Below are positions 19,421 to 28,912 of a stretch of DNA of 64,000 bases, in pieces. Position numbers and translations under genes: made by a program. The notes beneath the pieces were generated by a model that did no database searches, was not told where the DNA came from, and was given only the letters and a program-made list of their open reading frames with translations. Each line of letters begins with the position of its first letter. Position 1 is the stretch's first letter. Origin of the DNA: Ignavibacteria bacterium (GTDB lineage: Bacteria > Bacteroidota > Ignavibacteria > Kapaibacteriales > Kapaibacteriaceae); the NCBI GenBank assembly GCA_016191145.1, contig JACPPD010000004.1, forward strand, positions 124,001 to 188,000, in the 5' to 3' direction.

Positions 19421-19529
19421 CGAGGCCTCGCGTGATCGTTACGAGAAACCGAAGGCAACGAACATAACAATGAAATCATTATGTTCGCCATCACTTGGTA
19501 AAAATCTATCACACCTCGGGGGCGTGATT

Positions 19530-22500
19530 ATGCGACGGGCTTTATCCGTGTCCGCACTAAAGCGTGCACGCATTCCTCGTGTTTCTTCAACAGCCGCTTC
19601 ACCGGCTGATATAGCATCGCAGCCCGAGGGATACATTCTGTCTCGGCGTCAGGCTCTTACGCTGGCCGGCGCACTTACGCTTACTTCGGCACCAATTGCG
19701 TCGGCAATTGAGTCAGCGCTAAACTCAACGTTTTCCGTATCAAAGCGGGGCGGCCGCATTGTATTCCTTGTTGCAGGCATTCCCCGCTGGGTAATCGATC
19801 CTTCGATGTTTGATGGTTCGCCCACGTTGGAGTTTGTTCAAGACGATGATGGAATACGGTTATCGCTGCGAGGCGCTTTCTACCCAGGTACGAATATTCC
19901 AGCCGATATCGTCGCAGTTATCGGACGTGGGATACGCCCCGTGCTGCGGCTAACCATCACGAAGCTTAACGCAACCTTCAGCACACCATTTATTCAGTGG
20001 CTGCTGGAGCGTGAGAATGCGTTTGCTGATTGCAGAACTAGTGCGAATTGGTCTGCCGGCGATGCTAATATTATTTGTCAAATAATTGAATGCTCATTAT
20101 TACCATCGTGGACACTATCTCTTAACTGCGTTTCGGAAGCGCATTTGCCCGACGTATTGGCCGCCCTTCCATCAGGCAATGTTCACGTCAAGCTGCTTAC
20201 GGAGAATGATTCAACGTTGTTGGTGCCTGCTGCCAGGAAGCGCACACTTGTAAAAATCGAGCGTGGTTCAAACGCCTGGAACGTGCCACTGCGTGCTGCC
20301 AACTCTGCGGCATGGCGCGTTACGGCAACAGACAAGGCATTCAACACATGCTCTGTTGAAACCTCTGGCGACGCAAGGACATGCCTCCTATTCGAAGCGA
20401 CCGAAGGAGTAAGCATTAAACTTGAGAAATACGATGCCGTAATTGGTCTGCGCGAAGTGCGATACGCTCTTGCACGCAATAAACAGGGTCTGCACGAAGC
20501 TCTGGTAGCACGTTATTCCCCTCAGCCCACATGGATGATTGTAGACGGTGTGAGCCTTGAACTTGGCGACAGGGCTGGTGTAGCGCCCTTCGAAATGGAA
20601 CGCCGTAATGGCACTGTGGTTCGCTGCATTGCTGCTCCGGCGCTGCTTCGGTATGCCATACCAGTGGATGGCGCCATCACAGAACCTTCGCGGACACATC
20701 CACGGACGCAAATCGCGCTGATTCCGCCAGACGTGAGCATAAATGCCCTGCCGAAGCATCATATTTATCTGGCATCCTTACAGCTTGATTTTAGTAAGTC
20801 GATGCAGATTTCGTCGCAAGGAGTTGTTGCGGGACAGTCAGAGACAAAATCAAATTTTAAGCTAAAGCAGAGTCCGTTTATTCTAACGAAGTTTAAGTTT
20901 TTGTCGCCGGGTAATCCAAAGGTTAATGTAATCCGTCCCGACGATCTCATGGTTCTCACGTTTGAATTCGACGGAATTACCATCAACAAAAGCGGCGGGA
21001 CGTTTAGTGCGGGAGGCAATGGCAGACTCATCGTCCATTTCCAGCCTCAGCACATTGCCGAGCGCGCGTTCTTCTATGTGAACGATCCCGATAAGCCACC
21101 GAGCACCACCGATGCACCCGCAAGTTCAGGGAAATCCAACAGCTCGACTGAACCGCGGCTTGAGCCGCCGATCGATGCTGTGCTGTCGCATCCGTCGAGG
21201 CTGGTGTTCAGCGTTCCATCGGGATATACAGGACAATACAGCTCGGAAGGATTGCTTGATTGGTCGAAATTCACGTTGAAGGTATCGCCAAGCGCCAAGC
21301 CGCCCGATCCGAAATTTGCGTTCGGTGCGCTTGGGTCTTCGTTTATAACGAAATTTAGCGGTAGCTCTTTGGGACTTAAGAACTCAAAACCTACCTTCAA
21401 GTCAAAATCCGCATTCAAGACGTCTGTTGGTGCAGTCTTTGCTTTAAATCCGGGCATCGTCTCCAGAATTTCTCAAGGCGAAAAGGCGCAGGTCAATCAG
21501 TACGAAGGCAACGCCGACTTTGCAGCAGCTTTGCCACAATCGGTAGTGAGCACTTACCTGGCTGCTCTCGAGGCTAATCCTCCCATTCGTGTACCTCTCG
21601 ACGATGAAACTGCGATAGAATATCCCTATCGCCTAATTCTCTCACCGAATAAATACGCTGCATGGGCTCATAGCATATCGGCGAAGCGCGATGAAAACGG
21701 AAGGTCTGAATTGTGGCATTCACGTTTGGGAGTGAAACACTCAGATGGGAGTGTAGACGAAAACGCAGCATACTTCAGAACGATGCGTGCAATATGGAGT
21801 CCGGACGTCGGCACTAACTACAACATGTCGGCAAAGTTTAAGGAACGTCCCTTCCGCACATCGATTAATCGCCGCGACCGCCACGAAATCGTTCAGCTTA
21901 CAAGCAACTACGGAATGGCTAAGACCGACGATGCTCCAATTGAAGTAAAGCGGTTTATGCTCACATCGTTGGGTGCGTGGGCCGACATGGTAGGAGTCTG
22001 GGATCCCGACGGTGTTGATCAGCTCGATGTTGAACAATGGATTCAGCGCGGCACACAGGGTCGAGATCACTTTGTACGCGTCTGCTACAAGGGCTATCTG
22101 TTTCCTTTTGGCAACCGGGCAACACTTGTTAAAGAAACTGAACGAAAGTTTCGGCGAACTCCCCGTGGCGACATGGCTGCCTATCTGATGCAGCGCATGT
22201 ACATCATCCTGCGGGAGCCTGTTCGGGAATTTCCGGCAGCCGGGCTTGCAGGGATGCAATACCAGGGGCGTGAGTTTCCTTTCCGCAGAATAACGATTAC
22301 AACTAAGGCAACGCCCAACCTGCGCCTGCCTTCGATGACGCAGCTATCGGGTCTCTCGAGCAATTCCTTCTGGCCGCAGTTTGAACTTGACGGAAATGGT
22401 CACGACGTTATGTGGTCGTGCATTGGACGCGACTGGGACAACAAAGATCACAACTACTCTACTCCCCTTGCCTTTATTGCCAACAGCGATGCCACCGACC

Positions 22501-24641
22501 CGGCAAATCCAAACCTTGGTCCATGGATTGCAAATCAGTACGAACCTGAAAACAAAGAAGTAGTGCGGAAAAAGATTCCGATGAACGGGCAGAAGATTGC
22601 CTTCGCGCCATCTATAAAGATGGGCGACACATCGCTTCCTACAGGAACATTCGTCGTTAGCGGTTATCACGCTCCTAATGCAGTGGGAAGCACTCCGAGG
22701 TTCTTCCCAAAGATGTTCAAGTCGTCCGTTGCTATCGAGAAGGTGAACGAACTGCTTGGCACTAACTCTGAGCAGGACATCTCCTACTTTATTAAATATC
22801 TTGAGTGGGCATTTGAGAAAGGGCCCGATACTGCTAAAGGTGCAGAGATAAATCCGGCAAACATCAAGAACCCGTCGCAGATTTTTGCACGGCTGCTCAA
22901 TACTGTTGGGATGAACTTCAACGCTCAGTCGGACAAAGCGGGCGGCCTCGCAGCCCCGTCGATTAACATCGGCGGCCTTTCACGTCTGCTCGGACCAATC
23001 CCCGGAGACTTCAAACCAGAGAAGCTTGCCGAAATGGCATTGGCCGCAGGCAACTTCGACCCAATGCAGTACTTCGAGGATATTCTCAACAGTAAGATTC
23101 TAGGCGATATCACGCTCAAGGATGTGCTCGACTTTGTGATGGGCATCATGAACAACATGGACAAGATGCCCGGTCTTGATAAAAAAGATGACTTTGGTGT
23201 GTCTGATAGCATTAAGGGAGCTGTGTCGAAATCTGATATTGCCCAGGCAATGCAGGATATCATCGACAAAAACGATATCATCAAAGCTGCTGCTCAAAAA
23301 GTAGACAGCATAGCGAGTGCAGACTCAGACATCAAGGACGCTAAAGATAAACTCGAGGCAATGGTAAACGACGTTAAGTCGGAGATGCAACAAGCCAAGA
23401 ACGACATCACGTCCGAAGTTGCCAATGCCAAGAAAATGCTCGACAACCAGCTCAAGGAATGGAAGAAAAAGGTTGATGACAAGGTCAACGAATTAAAGAG
23501 CGAAGTTGATAAGGTAATAGGCCCGCTCAAAGAAGCTGGCAACGAAGCCTACAAGAAATACGAAGAAGTTACAGGCGCCCTCGAAGCTCTGAAGAAGGGT
23601 GTTCAACTTGTTTACGAATGGCAAACGGAAATCAAGAGTTCTCCCGGCAACATCCTTGTTCCTAAATATCCCGGAACCGGGGACAAGAGCAAAAAGGCAA
23701 TACTTTACCTGAAGGCTGAATTCAAGAAGAAGCTCAATCTCGATCCACCCGAAGTCCTTCTGTATGGTTCTATCAGCAACTTTATCGTCAATCTCATCGG
23801 CGACGGAGCCGCTCAGTTTCTCATCATCAAATTCAACCGCATTGCCATATCGGCAAAGGTAGGAGAAAAGCCGAGTATCGATCCGGATCTCGAAAGTGTC
23901 GAATTTGCAGGCCCCCTTACATTTGTAAATAAACTTAAGGATCTCATCCCTAGTGGAGGAGGCGCGGGAGGCGTAGGTTTCTCTTTCGACTTCAACGTAC
24001 TGCCCACTGGCATTACTGCATCACTAACCATTACGCTACCCAACGTTACCGTCGGCGTATTCTCCCTGATGAATATGTCGTTCCTGATGAGAGTAACAGT
24101 TCCTTTCGATGGAAGGCCATTCTCCGCCTACTTCGCCTTTTGTACACGGGAGAATCCGTTCCGAATTACCGTGATGATATTCGGCGGTGGCGGGTTCTTT
24201 GGCATCGAGATCACTCCCAAGGGAGTGCGCATGCTGGAGGCAGCATTCGAATTCGGCGGGAACTTTGCGTTCGACGTAGGCGTGGCTTCTGGCGGCGCCA
24301 GCGTGATGGCTGGCATTTACTACAAGCTGGAAACTAAAGAAGTTGATGGTAAGCAAGTTGAACAATCGCAACTGACGGGATATTTCCGTTTGACCGGCAA
24401 CCTGTCGATTCTCGGATTGATTCGCGTGAGCCTTTTGTTCGAACTCAAACTCACGTGGCAATCGAATGGAAAGGTCTATGGTGTAGCCACCATACAGGTT
24501 GAAATCGAGATACTGTTCATCAGCTTCACTGTAGGCGTTACTGTAGAACGACAGCTCAAGGGCAGCGACAGTGACCCAACCTTTCTCGACCAACTCCCGC
24601 AGGCTTCCATGTGGAAGGATTACTGCAATGCTTTCGCCTGA
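19530..24641 (+). CDS. Giant protein of unknown function (about 1703 aa) with Tat-like signal and coiled coil
   Basis: No function is recognised. Of the possible starts, 19530 is preferred because ATG 19389 lies inside the divergent RCC1 gene; ATG 19470 is also possible. A twin-arginine-like stretch (SRRQALTLAG, residues 38-47, then a hydrophobic run to SAPIASA) suggests Tat export. Numbering from 19530, there is a beta-rich N-terminal third, a Pro/Ser linker near 525, then a conserved-looking core with SELWHSRLGVKH (about 725), TMRAIWSPD (about 749), LTSLGAWADMVGVWDPDG (about 811) and YKGYLFPFGNRATLVKETE (about 850). A Lys/Glu/Asp coiled coil spans about 1256-1370, and a glycine-rich, all-beta C-terminal domain ends VEIEILFISFTVGVTVERQ. 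The next giant gene follows after 18 bases. Confidence 0.8.
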   Translation: MRRALSVSALKRARIPRVSSTAASPADIASQPEGYILSRRQALTLAGALTLTSAPIASAIESALNSTFSVSKRGGRIVFLVAGIPRWVIDPSMFDGSPTLEFVQDDDGIRLSLRGAFYPGTNIPADIVAVIGRGIRPVLRLTITKLNATFSTPFIQWLLERENAFADCRTSANWSAGDANIICQIIECSLLPSWTLSLNCVSEAHLPDVLAALPSGNVHVKLLTENDSTLLVPAARKRTLVKIERGSNAWNVPLRAANSAAWRVTATDKAFNTCSVETSGDARTCLLFEATEGVSIKLEKYDAVIGLREVRYALARNKQGLHEALVARYSPQPTWMIVDGVSLELGDRAGVAPFEMERRNGTVVRCIAAPALLRYAIPVDGAITEPSRTHPRTQIALIPPDVSINALPKHHIYLASLQLDFSKSMQISSQGVVAGQSETKSNFKLKQSPFILTKFKFLSPGNPKVNVIRPDDLMVLTFEFDGITINKSGGTFSAGGNGRLIVHFQPQHIAERAFFYVNDPDKPPSTTDAPASSGKSNSSTEPRLEPPIDAVLSHPSRLVFSVPSGYTGQYSSEGLLDWSKFTLKVSPSAKPPDPKFAFGALGSSFITKFSGSSLGLKNSKPTFKSKSAFKTSVGAVFALNPGIVSRISQGEKAQVNQYEGNADFAAALPQSVVSTYLAALEANPPIRVPLDDETAIEYPYRLILSPNKYAAWAHSISAKRDENGRSELWHSRLGVKHSDGSVDENAAYFRTMRAIWSPDVGTNYNMSAKFKERPFRTSINRRDRHEIVQLTSNYGMAKTDDAPIEVKRFMLTSLGAWADMVGVWDPDGVDQLDVEQWIQRGTQGRDHFVRVCYKGYLFPFGNRATLVKETERKFRRTPRGDMAAYLMQRMYIILREPVREFPAAGLAGMQYQGREFPFRRITITTKATPNLRLPSMTQLSGLSSNSFWPQFELDGNGHDVMWSCIGRDWDNKDHNYSTPLAFIANSDATDPANPNLGPWIANQYEPENKEVVRKKIPMNGQKIAFAPSIKMGDTSLPTGTFVVSGYHAPNAVGSTPRFFPKMFKSSVAIEKVNELLGTNSEQDISYFIKYLEWAFEKGPDTAKGAEINPANIKNPSQIFARLLNTVGMNFNAQSDKAGGLAAPSINIGGLSRLLGPIPGDFKPEKLAEMALAAGNFDPMQYFEDILNSKILGDITLKDVLDFVMGIMNNMDKMPGLDKKDDFGVSDSIKGAVSKSDIAQAMQDIIDKNDIIKAAAQKVDSIASADSDIKDAKDKLEAMVNDVKSEMQQAKNDITSEVANAKKMLDNQLKEWKKKVDDKVNELKSEVDKVIGPLKEAGNEAYKKYEEVTGALEALKKGVQLVYEWQTEIKSSPGNILVPKYPGTGDKSKKAILYLKAEFKKKLNLDPPEVLLYGSISNFIVNLIGDGAAQFLIIKFNRIAISAKVGEKPSIDPDLESVEFAGPLTFVNKLKDLIPSGGGAGGVGFSFDFNVLPTGITASLTITLPNVTVGVFSLMNMSFLMRVTVPFDGRPFSAYFAFCTRENPFRITVMIFGGGGFFGIEITPKGVRMLEAAFEFGGNFAFDVGVASGGASVMAGIYYKLETKEVDGKQVEQSQLTGYFRLTGNLSILGLIRVSLLFELKLTWQSNGKVYGVATIQVEIEILFISFTVGVTVERQLKGSDSDPTFLDQLPQASMWKDYCNAFA

Positions 24642-24659
24642 TTCATTGGAGATTTAATC

Positions 24660-27600
24660 ATGCCGTCACAAGAAATTCAATGGCTGGCTGTCCCCTTCGA
24701 CGTCGAGGAACAGGGCGGTAAAACTATTCTCTCTGTGGCTATCTGCGTACAGCCGCGTCTGCGGGATACGTCCAGCGCCGACAGAGTCTTAAGCGATTAT
24801 CCGGATTGGCTCGATTGGCCATCGACGCTGGGTGGAATATCGGTGTCGCTCAACCTTAACGGTACATCGATTAGTTCTGTACCGACGCCAGGAACCGAAA
24901 TTCCCGACACTGGTAACTGGAAGGCAATTTTTCCTCCAACGACACTTGTTCGGCCTTATGAATACACTCCTTTTACGGATTATCAAATTATTTCATATCC
25001 TGTAAAGAAAGTAAAGTCAACTGTTCATTCGGTTTTCGAAGCTCTTGTAAAAGATTTCGATGGCGCACCTCCTGTTCTTTCTCCTGTTCTTTCTTTCGGC
25101 ATTGATTCGTCGAAACTCAACGCACAGATTCCCCAACTCTTCTCTTCGCTGAAGGATGTAGTTCCGAATGATGACAACGAAAAACAATTACAGTCGATAA
25201 AGAACAGATGGGAGAGCGAAGGGGAAGCGGCGATGATGCTTCGGATTCGTAATGGCGGAGAGATTAAGAAGAATCCTCATCCCATTGAGAAAGGTGAGGT
25301 TCCCGTGCCATCGAATCCGCAGCAGATGATGTATGCCAACCCTTCCATGGAGAGCATGCTGGGAGGACTCGGACTCGTTGATCTGTATCATGCGTCTCGG
25401 ACAGGTCCGGTAAAGAAAATGGTAGGGGGCAAACTTGTGCGCACGGACAGAGCACCGCTGCTGAGACCCAAATTCGATTTCCATCAGGTGGTAAGTGTCC
25501 TGCGCGAATACCCCGCAATGATGCGAAGACTCGGCCTTGTGAGGCATGTTCAATTTGAATTGCCCGGCGGGATGCCTGCCGAAGGAAAAATTCGCTGCAA
25601 CGTTTCATGGCCGACTCCGCAGACAAGTCCCTCTGAAAACATTACACCATGGACTGCCTACAAACTGTACAACACGGGCTCTCCCGATACCTGGCAGTTT
25701 CTGCCTCGTCCGGAAGCCGGATCGGAAATCGTTGGTGCACTCCTGTGTTTGAACGATGCCAGCCATTTTGATGTTATACAAATTGATGTTGACTCATCGG
25801 CAATTAAAACACTCAACTATACCCGAACGCTTGTTCACCGGTATAAGCGAACCGCGAATACGAGTGACGCAGCAATGAAGGCAGATCCTCCAGGCACTCG
25901 CGGAACTGGCCTTCAGCTTGTTCGCCACAATCGCGCACTGAAACTCGCTAAGTCGCTCATCCGCAATGCGCAGAACCATAACAAGCTTGTGAGCAACTCG
26001 GAAGTCACACTGTATGCCGATGATTTGCTGCGCGGGTATCGTATCGACGTATTCGACGCAACTGCCAAAAGTTGGCAGTCGCTGATGCGAAGAAATGCTA
26101 CATATCGTTTCCCCAATGCATCCGAACCGCTGAAGTCAACAGGGTTCACCGTCAGCGACGAAGAAGGTGTTCTGACGATGGGTGCAACACGTCCCGTTGA
26201 TTCGGACGACGTGCCTTCGCAGCGGCAGTTATATGCTCACGAAACTGTTGCGCAGTGGGAAGGCTGGTCGCTCGTTGCTCCTCACATTGGAAACCACATC
26301 GGTACAGACGATGAGTTGGCACCGGAGAAAAAGCAGCAATCGCCTCCGGCAGATTTTGAATATCAGGTATCAACAGAAGTCGGCATCGTCGAAGGATCGC
26401 TACCTCGCCTTCGCTTTGGCAGGAATTACAGACTTAGAGCGCGCTTTGTAGACATTGCCGGGAACGGGCCCAAGCTCGGTGAGTTGAATCCATTAGATTT
26501 TTCGTGTGCAACAGACCTGATAAGGTTCTTGCTGTGGGATCCAATTGTGAGTCCTGCAATTGTATTGCGTAATCATCCCGTCGAGGGTGAATCGCTCGAG
26601 CGGATGGTGATACGCAACTACAACTCCGATGCCGACGAATCGGTTTCCATAGATACGTCGGAGACATCGGAGCGCCACCTCTTTCCACCTCTTGCTTCTG
26701 TGCAACTCTGTGAACGTCATGGCATGTTCGACCAGAACCCCCTGGGTAAGATGAAGGGTGATAGTGGTACGTACAACATGATTGCAGGTAAGCTGAAGGA
26801 CATTCCGTCGAGATGGTATACGCGCAACGATGCGGGCGATCTTGTTCCCGAAGCAACCGACGATACTCCGCCAGCCGATGCGAGCAAAGCAAAAGATGCA
26901 ATACGCTTTGCACTTGTGCAAAGCGGCACAACGGAAGTTCCGTATCTGCCCGACCCCATTGCCCGAGGTATCACGCTCCAGAATGTGCCTGGCCTTACTG
27001 CCGGACAACTCTTTGAGGTCACGCTGTCGGGCGAGAACATGGCAACGATTACATCTGCAGGCGGCGTTGCAACAGTTGCGTTCGACGACGTTAGTCAGTG
27101 GCCGAAGTTAAATAGTATTATGATCAGGCTTGCTGCCGGAAGCGGCGCTCCAACATGGAATAGCGGGACGAAAACGCTCACCATTCTGTTGCCAAAAGGC
27201 GAGCAGGCATGGGTGCAGTTTAGTTCCAGTCTGGGAGCTGATCAGGGTGAAGCCAACGCGAACTTCGACTTGCATGGACACAAGGAAACGCTGCAGAAAT
27301 CTGGTTTTACAGATACAAAACTTGCTGCTGCTGCCAGAGGTCTGTCGTGGCTTATTACTCCAGCCAGAACCATTCATCTTGTTCATGCAACACAAAAACC
27401 GCTGAAGAGACCGAAGGTGATATCGGCCTCTGTGTCGACGCGAAATTTCGGGGCAACAAATGCAGGCATTACTATCGATAATACATACGTCGACGCCAGG
27501 AGCACTCAGAAGGTAGACATGCATGCCGAGTGGTCTATTTGGGAAGACAACTTGAACAAGCCAGCACCCGAGTTATTGGAGCAGCGCGCATTTTTTTACG

Positions 27601-28895
27601 AACAGCATGCCGAAGACCGAACGAACGATAAGCTCGCGAACACAAAAACGCACGAGTTTGGCGATACGAAATATCGCACAGTGACCTACGTTCCGACATC
27701 GACAACGCGTTTTCGCGAATACCTGCCCCTTGCCATCCGAAAGATCGTTGATAATATCACGAGAAAGGGGACGGGTAAGGAGGTAAAAGTTCTAAGCACG
27801 AAGCGGCCAGACAGTGTTAAACTTTTATACATTGTGCCATCGTTCCGCTGGCTTGAAGCGGAGCGGAAGCTTGACGGCGGCATTGTAAAGAGCACAAGAA
27901 AAGGCGGCGGACTTCGCGTATACATGGAACGACCATGGTACTCATCGGGGAACGATGAATTGCTCGGCATCGTTCTTTATTCAGCGGATAAATTCAAACC
28001 AAAACTCATTACTCCCAAGCCCGACAATAAAGGCTTCCAAGGGTACTACAAGGGGCTAACTCCTACAAAAGATTTAACGCAGGGGTTGTCGATGTTTCTT
28101 GGATCATCCAAGCTTGAAATACCAGAGCAGATAAAGCCATACGTGACGGAATGGGGCATGGACCCGATTTGGCTGTCTAAACCCACACCAGCAGACGCGG
28201 CTCCGCAGCCTTCAAATTTCCGCGATCCGGAGGTGATACTCAAAAACGTTTCGCTCGAAGAAACTCCACTCTCGCAGCGCTACGATGTAATTGGTTACAA
28301 GCCGCTGTACGATGCAGGCCGAAAACTGTGGTATTGCGATCTTGAAATAAATCCTGGCGAGTCTTACTACCCGTTTGTCCGTCTTGCCCTGTGCAGACTC
28401 CAACCCAACTCCCTGGCAGACGACCAAACTGGTAAAGATGTTTATTGTTCGCTCATTTCACAGTCGGAGTTTTGTCAACTTGCACCCGACCGCGAAGCAA
28501 CAGTGCGTATTGAGGAAGACCGACAGAGCATAACCATTCAGGTAGTTGGACACACGTACCGCATTAATACTACAGGCCAGTTGGGTAGCGAGATAGAAGC
28601 TACCATTGAAAAGAATGACGGTGGACAAACCGATGTTTCTTGGACGCCAGTGCAATCGCAAAGAATCGACAGGATTCACGCCGCCGGATTATGGGGAGGG
28701 TTGGTAAAGCTACCTTCCAGCGTAGATTCGACAAAGTATAGAGTAGTCATCAAAGAATACGAGCAGTTTTTCTCGGACCCATCCGATCCTAAGGAGCGGG
28801 AGACATCGCTTGGCAATAAATCTGACGGCGGCGGTGAAATCGTGATGGAATTTGACAGACGCATCGTTTACGCCGATGTACTGCCTCTGTATTAA
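24660..28895 (+). CDS. Giant protein of unknown function (1411 aa), partner of the upstream gene
   Basis: No function is recognised. It starts at ATG 24660 with GGAG 9 bases upstream and has no signal peptide or membrane helix. The composition is soluble and beta-rich. Visible landmarks are RLRFGRNYRLRARFVDIAGNG (about 581-601, fibronectin-like), an Ig-like stretch LFEVTLSGENMATITSAGGV (about 782), GGLRVYMERPWYSSGNDELL (about 1082), YVTEWGMDPIWLS (about 1160) and LWYCDLEINPGESYYPFVRL (about 1222). The chain ends in an acidic/aromatic tail. The 18-base gap to the upstream giant gene, the shared size and the shared style suggest that they form a complex. No catalytic motif is seen, so a structural or binding role is more likely than an enzyme. 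Confidence 0.8.
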   Translation: MPSQEIQWLAVPFDVEEQGGKTILSVAICVQPRLRDTSSADRVLSDYPDWLDWPSTLGGISVSLNLNGTSISSVPTPGTEIPDTGNWKAIFPPTTLVRPYEYTPFTDYQIISYPVKKVKSTVHSVFEALVKDFDGAPPVLSPVLSFGIDSSKLNAQIPQLFSSLKDVVPNDDNEKQLQSIKNRWESEGEAAMMLRIRNGGEIKKNPHPIEKGEVPVPSNPQQMMYANPSMESMLGGLGLVDLYHASRTGPVKKMVGGKLVRTDRAPLLRPKFDFHQVVSVLREYPAMMRRLGLVRHVQFELPGGMPAEGKIRCNVSWPTPQTSPSENITPWTAYKLYNTGSPDTWQFLPRPEAGSEIVGALLCLNDASHFDVIQIDVDSSAIKTLNYTRTLVHRYKRTANTSDAAMKADPPGTRGTGLQLVRHNRALKLAKSLIRNAQNHNKLVSNSEVTLYADDLLRGYRIDVFDATAKSWQSLMRRNATYRFPNASEPLKSTGFTVSDEEGVLTMGATRPVDSDDVPSQRQLYAHETVAQWEGWSLVAPHIGNHIGTDDELAPEKKQQSPPADFEYQVSTEVGIVEGSLPRLRFGRNYRLRARFVDIAGNGPKLGELNPLDFSCATDLIRFLLWDPIVSPAIVLRNHPVEGESLERMVIRNYNSDADESVSIDTSETSERHLFPPLASVQLCERHGMFDQNPLGKMKGDSGTYNMIAGKLKDIPSRWYTRNDAGDLVPEATDDTPPADASKAKDAIRFALVQSGTTEVPYLPDPIARGITLQNVPGLTAGQLFEVTLSGENMATITSAGGVATVAFDDVSQWPKLNSIMIRLAAGSGAPTWNSGTKTLTILLPKGEQAWVQFSSSLGADQGEANANFDLHGHKETLQKSGFTDTKLAAAARGLSWLITPARTIHLVHATQKPLKRPKVISASVSTRNFGATNAGITIDNTYVDARSTQKVDMHAEWSIWEDNLNKPAPELLEQRAFFYEQHAEDRTNDKLANTKTHEFGDTKYRTVTYVPTSTTRFREYLPLAIRKIVDNITRKGTGKEVKVLSTKRPDSVKLLYIVPSFRWLEAERKLDGGIVKSTRKGGGLRVYMERPWYSSGNDELLGIVLYSADKFKPKLITPKPDNKGFQGYYKGLTPTKDLTQGLSMFLGSSKLEIPEQIKPYVTEWGMDPIWLSKPTPADAAPQPSNFRDPEVILKNVSLEETPLSQRYDVIGYKPLYDAGRKLWYCDLEINPGESYYPFVRLALCRLQPNSLADDQTGKDVYCSLISQSEFCQLAPDREATVRIEEDRQSITIQVVGHTYRINTTGQLGSEIEATIEKNDGGQTDVSWTPVQSQRIDRIHAAGLWGGLVKLPSSVDSTKYRVVIKEYEQFFSDPSDPKERETSLGNKSDGGGEIVMEFDRRIVYADVLPLY

Positions 28896-28912
28896 CACTA
28901 ATTAGGTTTACC

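Noticed and set aside
24036-24593. 185-codon minus-strand frame in the giant gene
   Set aside because: It lies antisense to the C-terminal beta domain of the giant protein; composition is Cys/His-odd and nothing supports it.
19530-28895. Contractile-injection or Tc-toxin locus
   Set aside because: No sheath, tube, spike, baseplate, AAA ATPase or toxin gene is present near the giant genes, so this label is not supported.
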